A stretch of DNA of 64,000 bases from Paludibacteraceae bacterium (GCA_017391525.1 JAFOYE010000011.1:124001-188000); one strand, 5' to 3'. Shown: positions 26,278-36,402, counted from the first letter of the stretch. Translations and numbers: made by a program. Notes: a model not told the origin generated them from the sequence alone.

Positions 26278-28092
26278 TTATTCTTCTTCACTGAGAATTT
26301 CCCACTCATAGAGACGTTGTTCCATCTCGCGTTTGATGTGCTCATATTTTTGGAAATTCTCGCTAGTTTGATTCTCTAATTCAGAGAGCAATATCTCCAT
26401 CTGATGTTGCTCTTCTTCTAGTTTGGCAATCGCAGCCTCAATATCAGTTATCTGCTTCTCTTTTTTGCGACGTGCTGCTGCGGCTGCTTTCTGAGCAGCA
26501 TAGTCCAATTTCGCAGAGGTCACCTCGCCTTTCGCCTCTCGCCTCATCGCCTCATCGGTCTTCCTCTCCAATTCTTGGAGGTTATCAATACGCTTGCTTC
26601 GCAAGAAATCGTAGATTCCGCCGAGGTGTTCACGCACTCTTCCGCCACCAAACTCATACACCTTATCCACCAATCCATCCAAGAAATCACGGTCGTGACT
26701 CACGCAAATAACTGTGCCATTGAACTCTTTCAAGGCCGCTTTGAGCACGTCCTTTGACTGCATATCAAGGTGGTTGGTAGGCTCGTCCAAAATAAGCAAG
26801 TTACATGGTTCAAGCAACAAACGAATCATAGCCAAACGGCTGCGCTCGCCACCAGATAGCACTTTGACCTTCTTCTCAGAAGCTTCACCGCCGAACATAA
26901 AGGCACCTAAAATATCGCGAATCTTGGTGCGGATATCACCTACTGCAACATAGTCAATCGTCTCAAACACTGTCATCTCGCCATCCAATAAAGCCGCTTG
27001 GTTTTGTGCGAAATAACCTATCTTGACGTTATGTCCAATCTTCAGATTGCCCAAATAATCTAGTTGCCCCATGATACAGCGAACAAGTGTAGTTTTACCT
27101 TCACCGTTTTTGCCTACAAAAGCCACTTTTTCACCTCTTCGGATCGTAAAATTGGCATTTTGAAAAACCATATGATCGCCAAAATCCTTGCGCAAATCTT
27201 CTACGATAACAGGGAAATCTCCACTGCGTGGAGCAGGAGGAAAACGCAAACTCAATCGTGAGTTATCTTCCAAATCCACCTCTAGGCGATCTAGCTTTTC
27301 TAATTGCTTGATACGCGACTGTACTTGTACAGCTTTGGTCGCTTTGTAGCGAAAACGCTCGATAAATTCTTCCGTCTCTTGAATCATCTTCTGCTGATTC
27401 ATATAAGCACGCACTTGCTGTTCGTGGCGCTCTTGGCGCAGCACTTTGAATTGCGAATATGGGACGTTATAATCGTATATTCTACCTAGCGTAATCTCTA
27501 TGGTTCGAGTGGTTACATTGTCCAAGAATGCGCGGTCGTGACTCACCAAAACGAGGGCACTTCCATTAGTCTTGAGAAATTCCTCTAACCATTGAATAGA
27601 CTCTATGTCTAAGTGGTTGGTTGGCTCATCAAGTAGCAGTAAGTCAGGGTGTTGGAGCAATATCTTGGCCAACTCTATACGCATACGCCAACCACCGGAA
27701 AACTCAGAACATGGGCGATCAAAATCCTTGCGCTCAAAGCCAAGTCCAATAATCGTGCGGTCCATCTCTGCGATAAATCTCGCCTCCTCACCTGAACTCC
27801 TAAACTCCTGAACATCTGAACACTGAATAATGCTCATCACATCCTCTCTCAGCGTCTTGCCGTCCACGTGCATCATCACCTGTGGTAGATAGCCAATGGT
27901 AATATCACCCATCTTGGATATACGTCCAGAGGTGGGTGTCTCTACACCAGCCAGCATACGCAGAAGCGTTGTTTTACCCGCACCATTCTTGCCTACAAGG
28001 GCGATTCGTTCGCGTTGGTTGATGAGAAATGTAATGTCATCCAAGATTGGACGAGATGAATATTCTATACTGAGATGCTCTATGCTTACCAT
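26278..28092 (-). CDS. ABC-F family ATPase
   Basis: 604 aa, two ABC domains and no membrane segments. ABC1: Walker A GKNGAGKT (34-41), signature FSGGWRMR and LLLLDEPTNHLD. A charged linker (about 240-290) follows. ABC2: GKNGEGKT, LSGGERSRL and LILDEPTNHLD. A coiled-coil C-terminus begins near 500. ABC-F proteins act on the ribosome as translation factors or resistance factors; the standard Uup/EttA-type linker length argues for a housekeeping role. Residues about 91-102 (CSDVQEFRSSGE) are encoded by an octamer array in what is normally a helical segment. The C-terminal KTDEAMRREAKGEV also comes from repeat-like DNA shared with rimO (26528-26545). Confidence 0.93.
   Translation of the reverse strand: MVSIEHLSIEYSSRPILDDITFLINQRERIALVGKNGAGKTTLLRMLAGVETPTSGRISKMGDITIGYLPQVMMHVDGKTLREDVMSIIQCSDVQEFRSSGEEARFIAEMDRTIIGLGFERKDFDRPCSEFSGGWRMRIELAKILLQHPDLLLLDEPTNHLDIESIQWLEEFLKTNGSALVLVSHDRAFLDNVTTRTIEITLGRIYDYNVPYSQFKVLRQERHEQQVRAYMNQQKMIQETEEFIERFRYKATKAVQVQSRIKQLEKLDRLEVDLEDNSRLSLRFPPAPRSGDFPVIVEDLRKDFGDHMVFQNANFTIRRGEKVAFVGKNGEGKTTLVRCIMGQLDYLGNLKIGHNVKIGYFAQNQAALLDGEMTVFETIDYVAVGDIRTKIRDILGAFMFGGEASEKKVKVLSGGERSRLAMIRLLLEPCNLLILDEPTNHLDMQSKDVLKAALKEFNGTVICVSHDRDFLDGLVDKVYEFGGGRVREHLGGIYDFLRSKRIDNLQELERKTDEAMRREAKGEVTSAKLDYAAQKAAAAARRKKEKQITDIEAAIAKLEEEQHQMEILLSELENQTSENFQKYEHIKREMEQRLYEWEILSEEE
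27790..27821. repeat. Octamer array inside the ABC-F gene, four units
   Basis: Units ACCTGAAC, TCCTAAAC, TCCTGAAC and ATCTGAAC run for 32 bp within the frame. Confidence 0.8.
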
Positions 28093-28098
28093 GTCAAT

Positions 28099-28131
28099 GA
28101 CGGATTTTTGACGGATTTTTAACGGTTTGTG
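28099..28131. repeat. 11-bp tandem repeat, three units
   Basis: GACGGATTTTT twice, then AACGGTTTGTG. It lies in the 51-bp gap between uvrA and the ABC-F gene, ending 6 bp upstream of the latter's start codon. Confidence 0.65.
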
Positions 28132-28143
28132 GGTATGACGATG

Positions 28144-30907
28144 TTATTCCATTTTGATGAAACAATCTTGTATATCTCGCAATGCTTTACCTGTATGACT
28201 ATCAGTACATTGCATAATTTCTTCTGGTGTGCCTTCGGCTACAATAAAACCTCCAGTATCGCCGCCCTCTGGACCTAAATCAATAATATGGTCTGCGGCT
28301 AGAATCACCGATGGGTTATGTTCGATAATCAGCACCGTATGTCCTCTGCTAATCAGCGCATTCATTGCCTTAAGCAATACCGTGACGTCGTGATGGTGAA
28401 GTCCTGTGGTTGGCTCGTCAAAAATGAATAGTGTAGGAGATGCATTCTCTTGCGCGAGGAAAGAAGCTAATTTCACACGCTGACTCTCTCCGCCAGATAA
28501 AGTACTGCCTGCTTGACCGAGTTTGATATACCCAATACCCACATCCTGCAATGGACGCAGACGAGAGACAATCTTCTTACAAACAGGATCTTCGGAGAAG
28601 AATTCAATGGCTTGATTAACAGTCATTTCAAGTACATCGTATATGTTCTTTCCACGGTAAAGTACATCCAATACATCTTGCTTGTATCGTTTGCCGTGAC
28701 AATGTTCACATTCCAATACAATATTAGCCATAAACTGCATCTCGATGGTGATTGTTCCTTCTCCTTGACATGCTTCGCAACGACCGCCAGGGGTGTTGAA
28801 CGAGAAGTAAGAAGGGGTAAATCCGAGTTGCTTGCTCAATTGTTGTTCGGCATAGAGTTTGCGGATCTCGTCAAATGCCTTAAGATAGGTTACTGGGTTC
28901 GAACGTGAAGACTTAGTCAGTGGATTTTGATCTACAAACTCCACGTTATGAATCAGATTCAAACTGCCTCGTAGACTGCCGAAATCACCTGTTCTATCGG
29001 CGATACCGCCATAATGCTTCTTGAGGGCAGGGTAGAGCACCTTGCTCACAAGCGAAGACTTACCGCTACCGCTGACGCCAGTAACCACAGTCATGACGTT
29101 GAGAGGGAAGCGTACATTCAGGTTCTTGAGGTTATTTTCTGTTGCACCTTGAATCTCGATATAGTTGTTCCATGGACGACGATAGGCTGGGATATTGTAG
29201 GTGAATTTGTCCGTCTTTGGACTACCGGCATACACCACCTCGCCGCCATGACGACCCGCCTTAGGACCAATCTCAATGGTGTAATCAGCTGCTTTCTGTA
29301 TCTCGTCATCGTGTTCTACGACCACGATGGTATTACCTAAATCACGTAACTGTTTGAGTACATGAATAAGGCGTTGGGTATCTCTTGGATGAAGGCCAAT
29401 ACTAGGCTCATCCAAAACATATAATGATCCTACAAGGCTGCTACCCAAAGACTTAGCTAGATTGATACGTTGTCCTTCACCACCAGATAGAGTAGCGGAC
29501 ATACGAGCTAAGGTCAAGTAGCCCAATCCCACATCTTGCATAAATTGCAATCGGGTACGTATCTCAATGAGCAGAGGTTGAACAGCTAATTGCTCATGCT
29601 CCGCTAATGTCAACTCTTCAAACCACTTAGCCAACTCTGTGATAGGCATTTGATTGATTTGGGTGATAGTCTTACCGCCCACCCATACATATTGTGCTTC
29701 TTTGCGAAGTCGTCCGCCATTGCATTCTGGACAAGTAGCTTTACCTTTGTAACGACTCAACATTACGCGATATTGAATCTTAGCGTATTGTTTGCTCTCG
29801 AGCATATGAAAAAAGTCGTTCAATCCGTGGAAATGCTCATTTCCTGTCCAGATCAATTGCTTCTGCTCTGGGGTTAATGCGTAGAAAGGCGTATGGATAG
29901 GAAAATCAAACTTGTCGGCTGCATAAATCAATGCCTCGTTCCATAAACTCATCTTCTCACCTCTCCAGCAGGCTATTGCTCCCTCGTAAATAGATTTTGA
30001 TTTGTCGGGCACCACCAAATCAGGGTCTATACCGCTTACCATGCCAGATCCACCACAGGTAGGACATGCGCCTAGAGGGTTGTTGAAATCAAACAAGTGT
30101 TCGGTTGGCTCAACAAATGTGATACCATCTGCCTCAAATCGTTCAGAGAATGTATATATTTGACTATCAATTGATTCAGGTGGCGTGACATGCAGTTGAC
30201 ATTGTCCCTTACCTTCATAGAACGCTGTTTGAACCGAGTCCGCAAAACGGTTGAATGTGCTCTGTTCTCCATCCGATACGATACGATCCACGAGCAGATA
30301 TGTGGTGAATGATGCATCGCCTTGCGTGTAAGCACCAATACGCAACATCTCCCCATCGCCATCCGCATTGACACGATACAATCGCGAAAATCCTTGCTCT
30401 TGCCAAATGCTAATCTGCTCCTCTACTTTTTCTACTACAATAGGTGAAAGCAACAGTACTTTGCTGCCTAATGCTTGTTTCCTAAGACATTCAACCACGT
30501 CGTGTATGCTGTGACGCTTGACTTCCGAACCGCTCACGGGCGAAAGCGTGTGACCTGCGCGCGCGTATAGCAATTTCAAGTACTCCTGAATCTCCGTGAC
30601 CGTACCTACAGTACTGCGAGGATTGCGATTGGTCACTTTCTGCTCAATAGCAATAGCTGGTGGAATGCCATCTATAAAATCCACATCAGGCTTTTGCATA
30701 CGTCCCAAGAACTGGCGAGCATATGCACTCAAACTCTCCACATAACGACGTTGACCTTCGGCAAACAATGTGTCGAAAGCCAACGAAGACTTGCCGCTAC
30801 CGCTCACACCAGATATGATAACCTAGATGGTTCCTAGGTATATCTACCGTGATGTTTTTGAGATTGTGCGTGCGAGCACCGTGTATGTGAATAGAGTCTT
30901 GGTTCAA
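28144..30907 (-). CDS. uvrA: Excinuclease ABC subunit A, with a frameshift near the N-terminus
   Basis: UvrA finds DNA damage and loads UvrB. The open part (28144-30807) begins inside Walker A (SGSGKSSLAFDT). The missing start is present upstream in another frame: from a TTG at 30907 it reads NQDSIHIHGARTHNLKNI then TVDIPRNHL. The frames join only if one extra base near 30822 (CTAGGTT instead of CTAGTT on the minus strand) is removed. Other features are intact: zinc motifs CPTCGGSG, CPECNGG, CEACQGEG and CEHCHG; two LSGGE signatures; and DEPSIGLHPRD and DEPTTGLHHHD. A single-base sequencing or assembly error is the simplest reading; a real mutation would leave a dead product. The TTG lies 9 bp after the HU-LysM gene. 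Confidence 0.9.
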
Positions 30908-30916
30908 TGTGCGATA

Positions 30917-32314
30917 CTATTTGTCGTACTCCTTGATTAGTTTGTCTACTAATTTTCGGAGTTCTGGATCCTTGAGGTTCAGATATTTATCATCCAAATC
31001 AGGAATTCTTAATTCTTGTCCAATCTCAATACTTGATGGAGTTTTTATTTGGTCGCGGTTTGCTTCGTAGATAAATACCCACAAGTCAATATGACCATAG
31101 TGTTTTTTAGATATCAGTGCCAAACGACTATTCTTAGCAACACGTTCGGTACAACGGAACTTCGTGTATGTACGTGGTTGATCTGCTAGCGAAACCTTGG
31201 TTTGGGTTGTCTTTTGGGCAGAAGGAGTATTGGTTGGAATTTCAGCATTAACATCGGTTGTTGTCACAGTATCGTTGTTAACCATATTGGTTGTGGTATC
31301 AACAACATTATTGGTGATAGTGTCGATTCGTATCTCAGACCCATAAACACCCTTAACTTCTTTCTCTACAATAACGATAGCGGCTGGTTTCTCTTCTGGT
31401 GGAGTGGTAGTCGTATCAGTAGAATTGAATAGGAAATCTTTGTATTCCAAAATAACATTCTTGTATCTCATATATCCCCATCCCATACTTCCTAAAAGAA
31501 GAAGGTAGAATGTCCACCAAAATATTTTTTTGCCTATACCTCTTTTCTTCTTCTTCTTTGTTTTTTCCTCTACTTCTTCTTCTGTTGTTTGAGCAATCGC
31601 TTCAGTAGATTCAGCAGCTGTCTCTGGTGTGGTTTCTTCTATCACCTCCTCTATCTCTTCCATGATATTGTCGGTGATCTCTTCTTCTTCTTCTTCTGCT
31701 GCTGCTATGTCGCTGCTGACTGGTTCAGTTGTTTCTTCTGTAACTTGCTCTACAGTTTCTTCTGTTTCTACAACATTAGAATCCTCAGTGCTCTCTTCTT
31801 CCTGATTCTCAGGCATAGTTTCAACTGTTTTTTCCCCTACATTGCTTATCGCTTCTTCGGCTGCAACGTCTGTACTTGCTAGTACGGCACCTACACCAGC
31901 AGCAATAGGCGCTTGACCAAGGTCAGCCAAGATATCTACAATCTCATTAGCTTGCTCGCCAAGTTTCTTAAGAGGATCTTTGGTGAGCTCTTCTACCAAT
32001 ACGCTACTAGCAGGAGTCTCTATGCGCTTTTCGACATTCTCTTTGAGAGTAGCTTCTGGAGTAAAAGTCAATTTGTTATATCCTGGTATGACAAATTCCT
32101 CACCGGTGGCAATATTCACACTCTTGCGAGCGGCCATTGGTTTAAGTGCAAATGTACCTATACCTTTGATCTTAACTTGACCATCTTTTTGAAGACCTTC
32201 AGTGATGGCATCAATCAAAGCATCCATGAACAAACCTGTGACTTGTTCGCCTGTTCCTGCCATTTGCGCGATAGACTTGCGCAAATCCATCCATGTCAAT
32301 TTCTCATTAGCCAT
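30917..32314 (-). CDS. HU-domain, transmembrane and LysM-like fusion protein
   Basis: 465 aa. Residues 1-95 are an HU/IHF DNA-binding fold (GQVKIKGIGTFALKPMAAR, then a FTPEATLKENV end). A long acidic Glu/Thr-rich linker (about 150-260) leads to KKKKKRGIGKK and one membrane helix (about 272-290). The outside part has a Thr-rich stretch and a LysM-like domain (about 385-440: ISKKHYGHIDLWVFIYEANRD and IEIGQELRIP). The order implies DNA binding inside and cell-wall binding in the periplasm. Similar fusions are known in Bacteroidetes but poorly studied. The gene starts 3 bp after the small HU gene. Confidence 0.88.
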   Translation of the reverse strand: MANEKLTWMDLRKSIAQMAGTGEQVTGLFMDALIDAITEGLQKDGQVKIKGIGTFALKPMAARKSVNIATGEEFVIPGYNKLTFTPEATLKENVEKRIETPASSVLVEELTKDPLKKLGEQANEIVDILADLGQAPIAAGVGAVLASTDVAAEEAISNVGEKTVETMPENQEEESTEDSNVVETEETVEQVTEETTEPVSSDIAAAEEEEEEITDNIMEEIEEVIEETTPETAAESTEAIAQTTEEEVEEKTKKKKKRGIGKKIFWWTFYLLLLGSMGWGYMRYKNVILEYKDFLFNSTDTTTTPPEEKPAAIVIVEKEVKGVYGSEIRIDTITNNVVDTTTNMVNNDTVTTTDVNAEIPTNTPSAQKTTQTKVSLADQPRTYTKFRCTERVAKNSRLALISKKHYGHIDLWVFIYEANRDQIKTPSSIEIGQELRIPDLDDKYLNLKDPELRKLVDKLIKEYDK

Positions 32315-32317
32315 ACC

Positions 32318-32608
32318 TTATCCCTCCTTATTAATTTGCTTGAACATATCTTTGGCTGCCTGATTAGGCTTGAAATTCAATTGCATTTTCTCGGGTACCT
32401 CAGTAGCAACTTTTGTTTTTGGATGCACTATAACACGAGCATTGCGACGTTTCATCTCAAGAGTACCCAAACTAGGCAATTGAACAGTTTTGCCATCCAA
32501 TAATTCTCTCTGAAGTACGGCTACCGTAGCTTCTAATAATTCCTCCGTACGTGTCTTGGATAGTGAGGTGGATTTAGCAATGTGTTGAATTAAGTCTTTG
32601 TTTTTCAT
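32318..32608 (-). CDS. HU-family DNA-binding protein
   Basis: 96 aa, the standard HU/IHF length. Signatures are LIQHIAKSTSLSKTRTEELL, the dimer-core GKTVQLPSLGTLEMKRR, the DNA-contacting arm around HPKTKVATEVPE and the ending FKPNQAAKDMFKQI. HU proteins bend and compact DNA. Its ATG overlaps the rimO stop by 4 bp and it lies 3 bp before the HU-LysM fusion, so the two HU proteins are made together and could form mixed dimers (inference). Confidence 0.93.
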   Translation of the reverse strand: MKNKDLIQHIAKSTSLSKTRTEELLEATVAVLQRELLDGKTVQLPSLGTLEMKRRNARVIVHPKTKVATEVPEKMQLNFKPNQAAKDMFKQINKEG

Positions 32609-33942
32609 AAGCTTGCGTAGAGGTCAAAATCCTCTGATTTTATGATGTTTACTATATAGAATTCTCCGATTCTTAACTTTTTGTTGTCAGATTTATGTAT
32701 GAGCACTTCACAATCAACTTCTGGTGAATCATATTGAGTGCGACCCACGTAATAGTCTTGTTCGGAATGATCAATCACCACTAATTGTTGTGTTCCAACC
32801 ATCTGACTGAGTTTTTCCGACGAAATAGACTGCTGTATAGCCATAATGGTATCTACACGACGATCCTTTTCCTCTTGTGAAATATCGTCTTGATAGTGAC
32901 GAGCAGCGTAGGTACCTTCCTCTTCGCTATAAGCGAATGCACCTAGTCGGTCAAACTTCATCTCCTTCACCCACTCGCATAGTTCGTTAAAATCCTCCTC
33001 TGTTTCCCCTGGATGACCCACTAGCAGCGTTGTGCGAATACATATGCCAGGCACTTCCTTACGTATGCGATCTATCAGGGCATCTTGTTCCTCTCGTGTG
33101 ATACGACGTCGCATGAGTTTAAGCATATTGTCCGAGCAATGTTGCAGAGCAATGTCCATATACTTGCAGATATTGCTGTGTTTAGCCATAACTGGTAGGA
33201 TGTCGTATGGAAAATCCGTAGGATAAGTGTAATGTATTCTTATCCATTGGACGCCCTCTACTTGAGCCATTTTATCTAGCAATTCAGCCAAACGATGCTC
33301 TCCGTAAAGGTCTAATCCATAACTAGATAAGTCTTGTGCAATCACATTGAACTCTTTTACGCCTTGACCGACTAACCATTTCACTTCCTCAATGATATCC
33401 TCCATCGGTCTTGAGGTGAACTTACCCGTAATCAGCGGTATGGCGCAGTACGAACAATATCGGTTACACCCCTCTGCAATCTTCAAATACGCATAGTGAC
33501 TCGGTGTGGTGAGCGTCCGCTCATAATCCTCGCCTTTAAACTCTAAACTTTCGCCTCTCGCCTCCTGAACTCCTAAACTCCTGAACTCCTGAACCTCTTT
33601 AACTATTCCAAGGAAATCAAACTTCCCAAACCATCCGTCTACTTCTGGGATTTCTGCTGGCAGTTCTTTCGCATATCGTTGAGATAGACATCCCATTACA
33701 TACAATTTGCTAAGTTTGCCTCTGTTCTTACGATCTGCAAACTGCAAAATCATTTCAATGCTTTCTTCTTTAGCATCTCCGATGAAACCACATGTGTTGA
33801 TAATCGCAATCTCGCCTTCAGGCGCAGTAGAGTCATGAGTACAGCGATACCCTGCTAATTCCAATTGACGTATCAGTCGTTCGGTATCTACCAGATTCTT
33901 CGAACAACCCAATGTGATAATATCAATCTCTCCTTTTCTCAT
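32605..33942 (-). CDS. rimO: Ribosomal protein S12 methylthiotransferase RimO
   Basis: 445 aa. A radical SAM enzyme that adds a methylthio group to an Asp of ribosomal protein S12. The N-terminal UPF0004 domain has Cys13 (LGCSKNLVD), Cys51 (NTCGF) and Cys85 (MGCLSQRY). The radical SAM cluster is CNRYCSYC (159-166). A TRAM domain ends the protein (about 375-445). Between the first two domains residues 117-130 (VQEFRSLGVQEARG) are encoded by an array of octamers that other RimO proteins lack, and the next residues come from DNA shared with the ABC-F gene. The frame stays open. Confidence 0.95.
   Translation of the reverse strand: MRKGEIDIITLGCSKNLVDTERLIRQLELAGYRCTHDSTAPEGEIAIINTCGFIGDAKEESIEMILQFADRKNRGKLSKLYVMGCLSQRYAKELPAEIPEVDGWFGKFDFLGIVKEVQEFRSLGVQEARGESLEFKGEDYERTLTTPSHYAYLKIAEGCNRYCSYCAIPLITGKFTSRPMEDIIEEVKWLVGQGVKEFNVIAQDLSSYGLDLYGEHRLAELLDKMAQVEGVQWIRIHYTYPTDFPYDILPVMAKHSNICKYMDIALQHCSDNMLKLMRRRITREEQDALIDRIRKEVPGICIRTTLLVGHPGETEEDFNELCEWVKEMKFDRLGAFAYSEEEGTYAARHYQDDISQEEKDRRVDTIMAIQQSISSEKLSQMVGTQQLVVIDHSEQDYYVGRTQYDSPEVDCEVLIHKSDNKKLRIGEFYIVNIIKSEDFDLYASL
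33563..33594. repeat. Octamer array inside rimO, four units
   Basis: Units TCCTGAAC, TCCTAAAC, TCCTGAAC and TCCTGAAC (plus strand). Directly to the left, CTTTCGCCTCTCGCCTC (33548-33564) repeats exactly at 26529-26545 in the ABC-F gene. Confidence 0.85.
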
Positions 33943-33943
33943 A

Positions 33944-34003
33944 TCTAACAGCGTAGCGGTCTAACAGCCGAAGACGGTCTGATATCTAACAGCGTAGCGG
34001 TCT
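33944..34003. repeat. TCTAACAG word array between rimO and recQ
   Basis: Words at 33944, 33960 and 33985, with a fourth partial word at 34001 that supplies the recQ stop codon. Mini-hairpins (CCGaagaCGG and others) lie between. It fills the whole intergenic gap. Confidence 0.75.
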
Positions 34004-36185
34004 AATTTCCTAAATCACTGTGGAACTTAATTCTCACTAGGCGTACATTGATCTCGTCGTAATCATCTTCACCCAACTCTTCCATCGCCGTACGAATATT
34101 ATCGTTTTCAGCGCTGCGGAAGTAGTCGTATATATCCGCTTCTTCGTCTGGATCAACCACTTCATTGATAAAGTATTTGATATTCAACTTTGTACCAGAA
34201 TATACAATCGCCTCAATCTCTTCGAGCATCTCCTCCATAGACATACCCAATCGCTCTGCGAGATCGTCTAGAGCTACACGACGATCAATAGCTTGGATAA
34301 TAGCTATCTTACGGGCAGAGTTCTTAGCTACAGTGCGGACACGCAAATCCTCAGGACGAATAATGTCATTTTCCTCGACATATCCCTTGATTAACTGGAT
34401 AAACTCATCACCATAACGCTTTGCCTTTCCTACACCTACACCAGGAATGTTTTGCAGTTCTTCCAATGTGATTGGATAAGAAGTAGCCATCGCCTCCAAA
34501 CTACCATCTTGGAATATTACGAATGGTGGCACATTCATACGCTTGCTCAATTTCTTGCGCAAATCTTTTAAGATCGAGAACAATACATCATCTGCAGCAG
34601 CACAAGTTACTGCTCCTACACCCATATCGCCATCTTCGTCATCGCCTTGAATTTCAATAGGAACCTCAAATCGAGTAGGGCGCTTGATGAATTTTTTACC
34701 ACTTGAAGTCAATTTCAAATCACCGTAGGATTCTATATCCTTGCGCACATAGCCAGCCACCATAGCTTGACGAATGATCGCATACAGATTGGCCTCGTCT
34801 TGATCCTCGCCAGAACCAAAGTTCTCCAATTCATTATGCTTATATGACAAAACAGCGGCACTCTCTTTGCCCTTAATGATATCCACAATGTGTTCTACAC
34901 GGAACTTCTCATTCAATTGTTGGATGGTTTCTAATATGATTCCTAGCAACTCGGTTGCCTCTACCATCTTGTATTTCTTGCGGCAATTATCACAGTTTCC
35001 ACAATTATCTTGCTTGTATTCTTCACCAAAATAATGCAACAACAGTTTGCGACGACAAATCGATGCTTCTGCATACGATTGCGTTTCAAACAATAATTGG
35101 TTGCTAATCTCCTGCTCAGATACAGGTTTTCCTTGTTGGAATTTGCGCAAACGCTCAATATCTTTTGGTGAATAGAAACAGATACATTGACCTTCGCCTC
35201 CGTCACGACCAGCACGACCAGTCTCTTGATAATAACCCTCTAGAGACTTAGGGATATCGTAGTGTACCACAAAGCGTACATCTGGTTTGTCAATACCCAT
35301 ACCAAATGCGATCGTCGCTACTATGACTTGTGCTTTTTCCATAAGGAAAGCATCTTGATTCGCACTACGAGTCGCTGCATCCATACCAGCATGGTATGGC
35401 AGAGCTTGAATGTTGTTTACGCATAGTGTAGCAGCCAGATCTTCCACGGTTTTTCTACTCAAACAATATACGATACCTGACTTTCCATCCATAGAACGAA
35501 TGTAGCGAACCAAATCCTTGTCTACATCGTCGGTCTTTTGGCGAACCTCATAGTATAAGTTTGAACGGTTAAATGAAGATTTAAAGACAGTTGCATTCAT
35601 CATGTCCAGATTCTTCTGGATGTCGTTCTGTACTTTAGGAGTAGCTGTCGCTGTCAATGCAATAATTGGAGCTTTGCCGATGCGCTCTACGATTGGGTGG
35701 ATACGGCGATACTCTGGGCGGAAATCATGACCCCACTCAGATATACAATGGGCCTCATCTACGGCGTAGAAGGATATCTTCACTTCCTTGAGGAAATCTA
35801 CATTTTCATCTTTGTTGAGAGATTCAGGAGCTACATAGAGTAATTTGGTCTTTCCTGCTATAATGTCTGCTTTTACAGCTTGAATCTCAGGACGAGATAG
35901 CGAAGAGTTGATGAAATGTGCTATGCCATCCTCCTCTGAAAAATTGCGCATAGCATCCACTTGGTTCTTCATCAAGGCAATCAGTGGAGATATCACAATG
36001 GCTACGCCATCCATCAATAAAGATGGCAATTGATAGCAAAGACTCTTTCCACCACCTGTTGGCATCAGCACAAATGTGTCCTTGCCGTCCATCAGGTTGT
36101 TGATGATTGCTTCTTGATTCCCTTTGAACGAATCAAATCCAAAATTGTGTTGTAGTGCTTCGATTAATTGTTCATGTCGTGTCAT
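34002..36185 (-). CDS. recQ: ATP-dependent DNA helicase RecQ
   Basis: 727 aa, longer than E. coli RecQ (609) as is usual in Bacteroidetes. Helicase domain: MPTGGGKSLCYQLP (Walker A), AVDEAHCISEWGHDFRPEY (DEAH and aromatic loop), ALTATATP and QETGRAGRDG (motif VI). The RecQ C-terminal zinc site is C-x17-C-x2-C-x2-C in the ICRRKLLLHYF/CGNCDNC region. The HRDC domain is at about 525-600, followed by an extra C-terminal helical region. RecQ unwinds DNA in recombination and fork repair. The stop codon lies within a TCTAA word of the array. Confidence 0.96.
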   Translation of the reverse strand: MTRHEQLIEALQHNFGFDSFKGNQEAIINNLMDGKDTFVLMPTGGGKSLCYQLPSLLMDGVAIVISPLIALMKNQVDAMRNFSEEDGIAHFINSSLSRPEIQAVKADIIAGKTKLLYVAPESLNKDENVDFLKEVKISFYAVDEAHCISEWGHDFRPEYRRIHPIVERIGKAPIIALTATATPKVQNDIQKNLDMMNATVFKSSFNRSNLYYEVRQKTDDVDKDLVRYIRSMDGKSGIVYCLSRKTVEDLAATLCVNNIQALPYHAGMDAATRSANQDAFLMEKAQVIVATIAFGMGIDKPDVRFVVHYDIPKSLEGYYQETGRAGRDGGEGQCICFYSPKDIERLRKFQQGKPVSEQEISNQLLFETQSYAEASICRRKLLLHYFGEEYKQDNCGNCDNCRKKYKMVEATELLGIILETIQQLNEKFRVEHIVDIIKGKESAAVLSYKHNELENFGSGEDQDEANLYAIIRQAMVAGYVRKDIESYGDLKLTSSGKKFIKRPTRFEVPIEIQGDDEDGDMGVGAVTCAAADDVLFSILKDLRKKLSKRMNVPPFVIFQDGSLEAMATSYPITLEELQNIPGVGVGKAKRYGDEFIQLIKGYVEENDIIRPEDLRVRTVAKNSARKIAIIQAIDRRVALDDLAERLGMSMEEMLEEIEAIVYSGTKLNIKYFINEVVDPDEEADIYDYFRSAENDNIRTAMEELGEDDYDEINVRLVRIKFHSDLGN

Positions 36186-36285
36186 AGAACAGAGATCTTA
36201 TTTCGAAATTTTGAATGAATAATATCTTACTTAGTTGTTTGTTTAAAAATGTACGTTTTTTGCCGATTTAATCGCTAAAACTCTG

Positions 36286-36316
36286 CAAAGTTACAACCTT
36301 TTTTTTATATATGCAA
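36286..36316 (-). promoter_or_regulatory. recQ promoter
   Basis: Minus-strand TAACTTTG (36286-36293), a 20-bp spacer and TTG (36314-36316). It may drive recQ, rimO, both HU genes and uvrA. Confidence 0.75.
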
Positions 36317-36402
36317 GCGTTTCTTGAAAAAAATATTTATTTTTTCTTTATTTTATTTTTAATACTTTGAAATTCACTATCTAATCCTAGTTTCTTGTTC
36401 CG

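Noticed and set aside
33944..34003. CRISPR array reading of the word arrays
   Set aside because: Repeats are only 8 bp, spacers are short and hairpin-like, and no cas gene is present.
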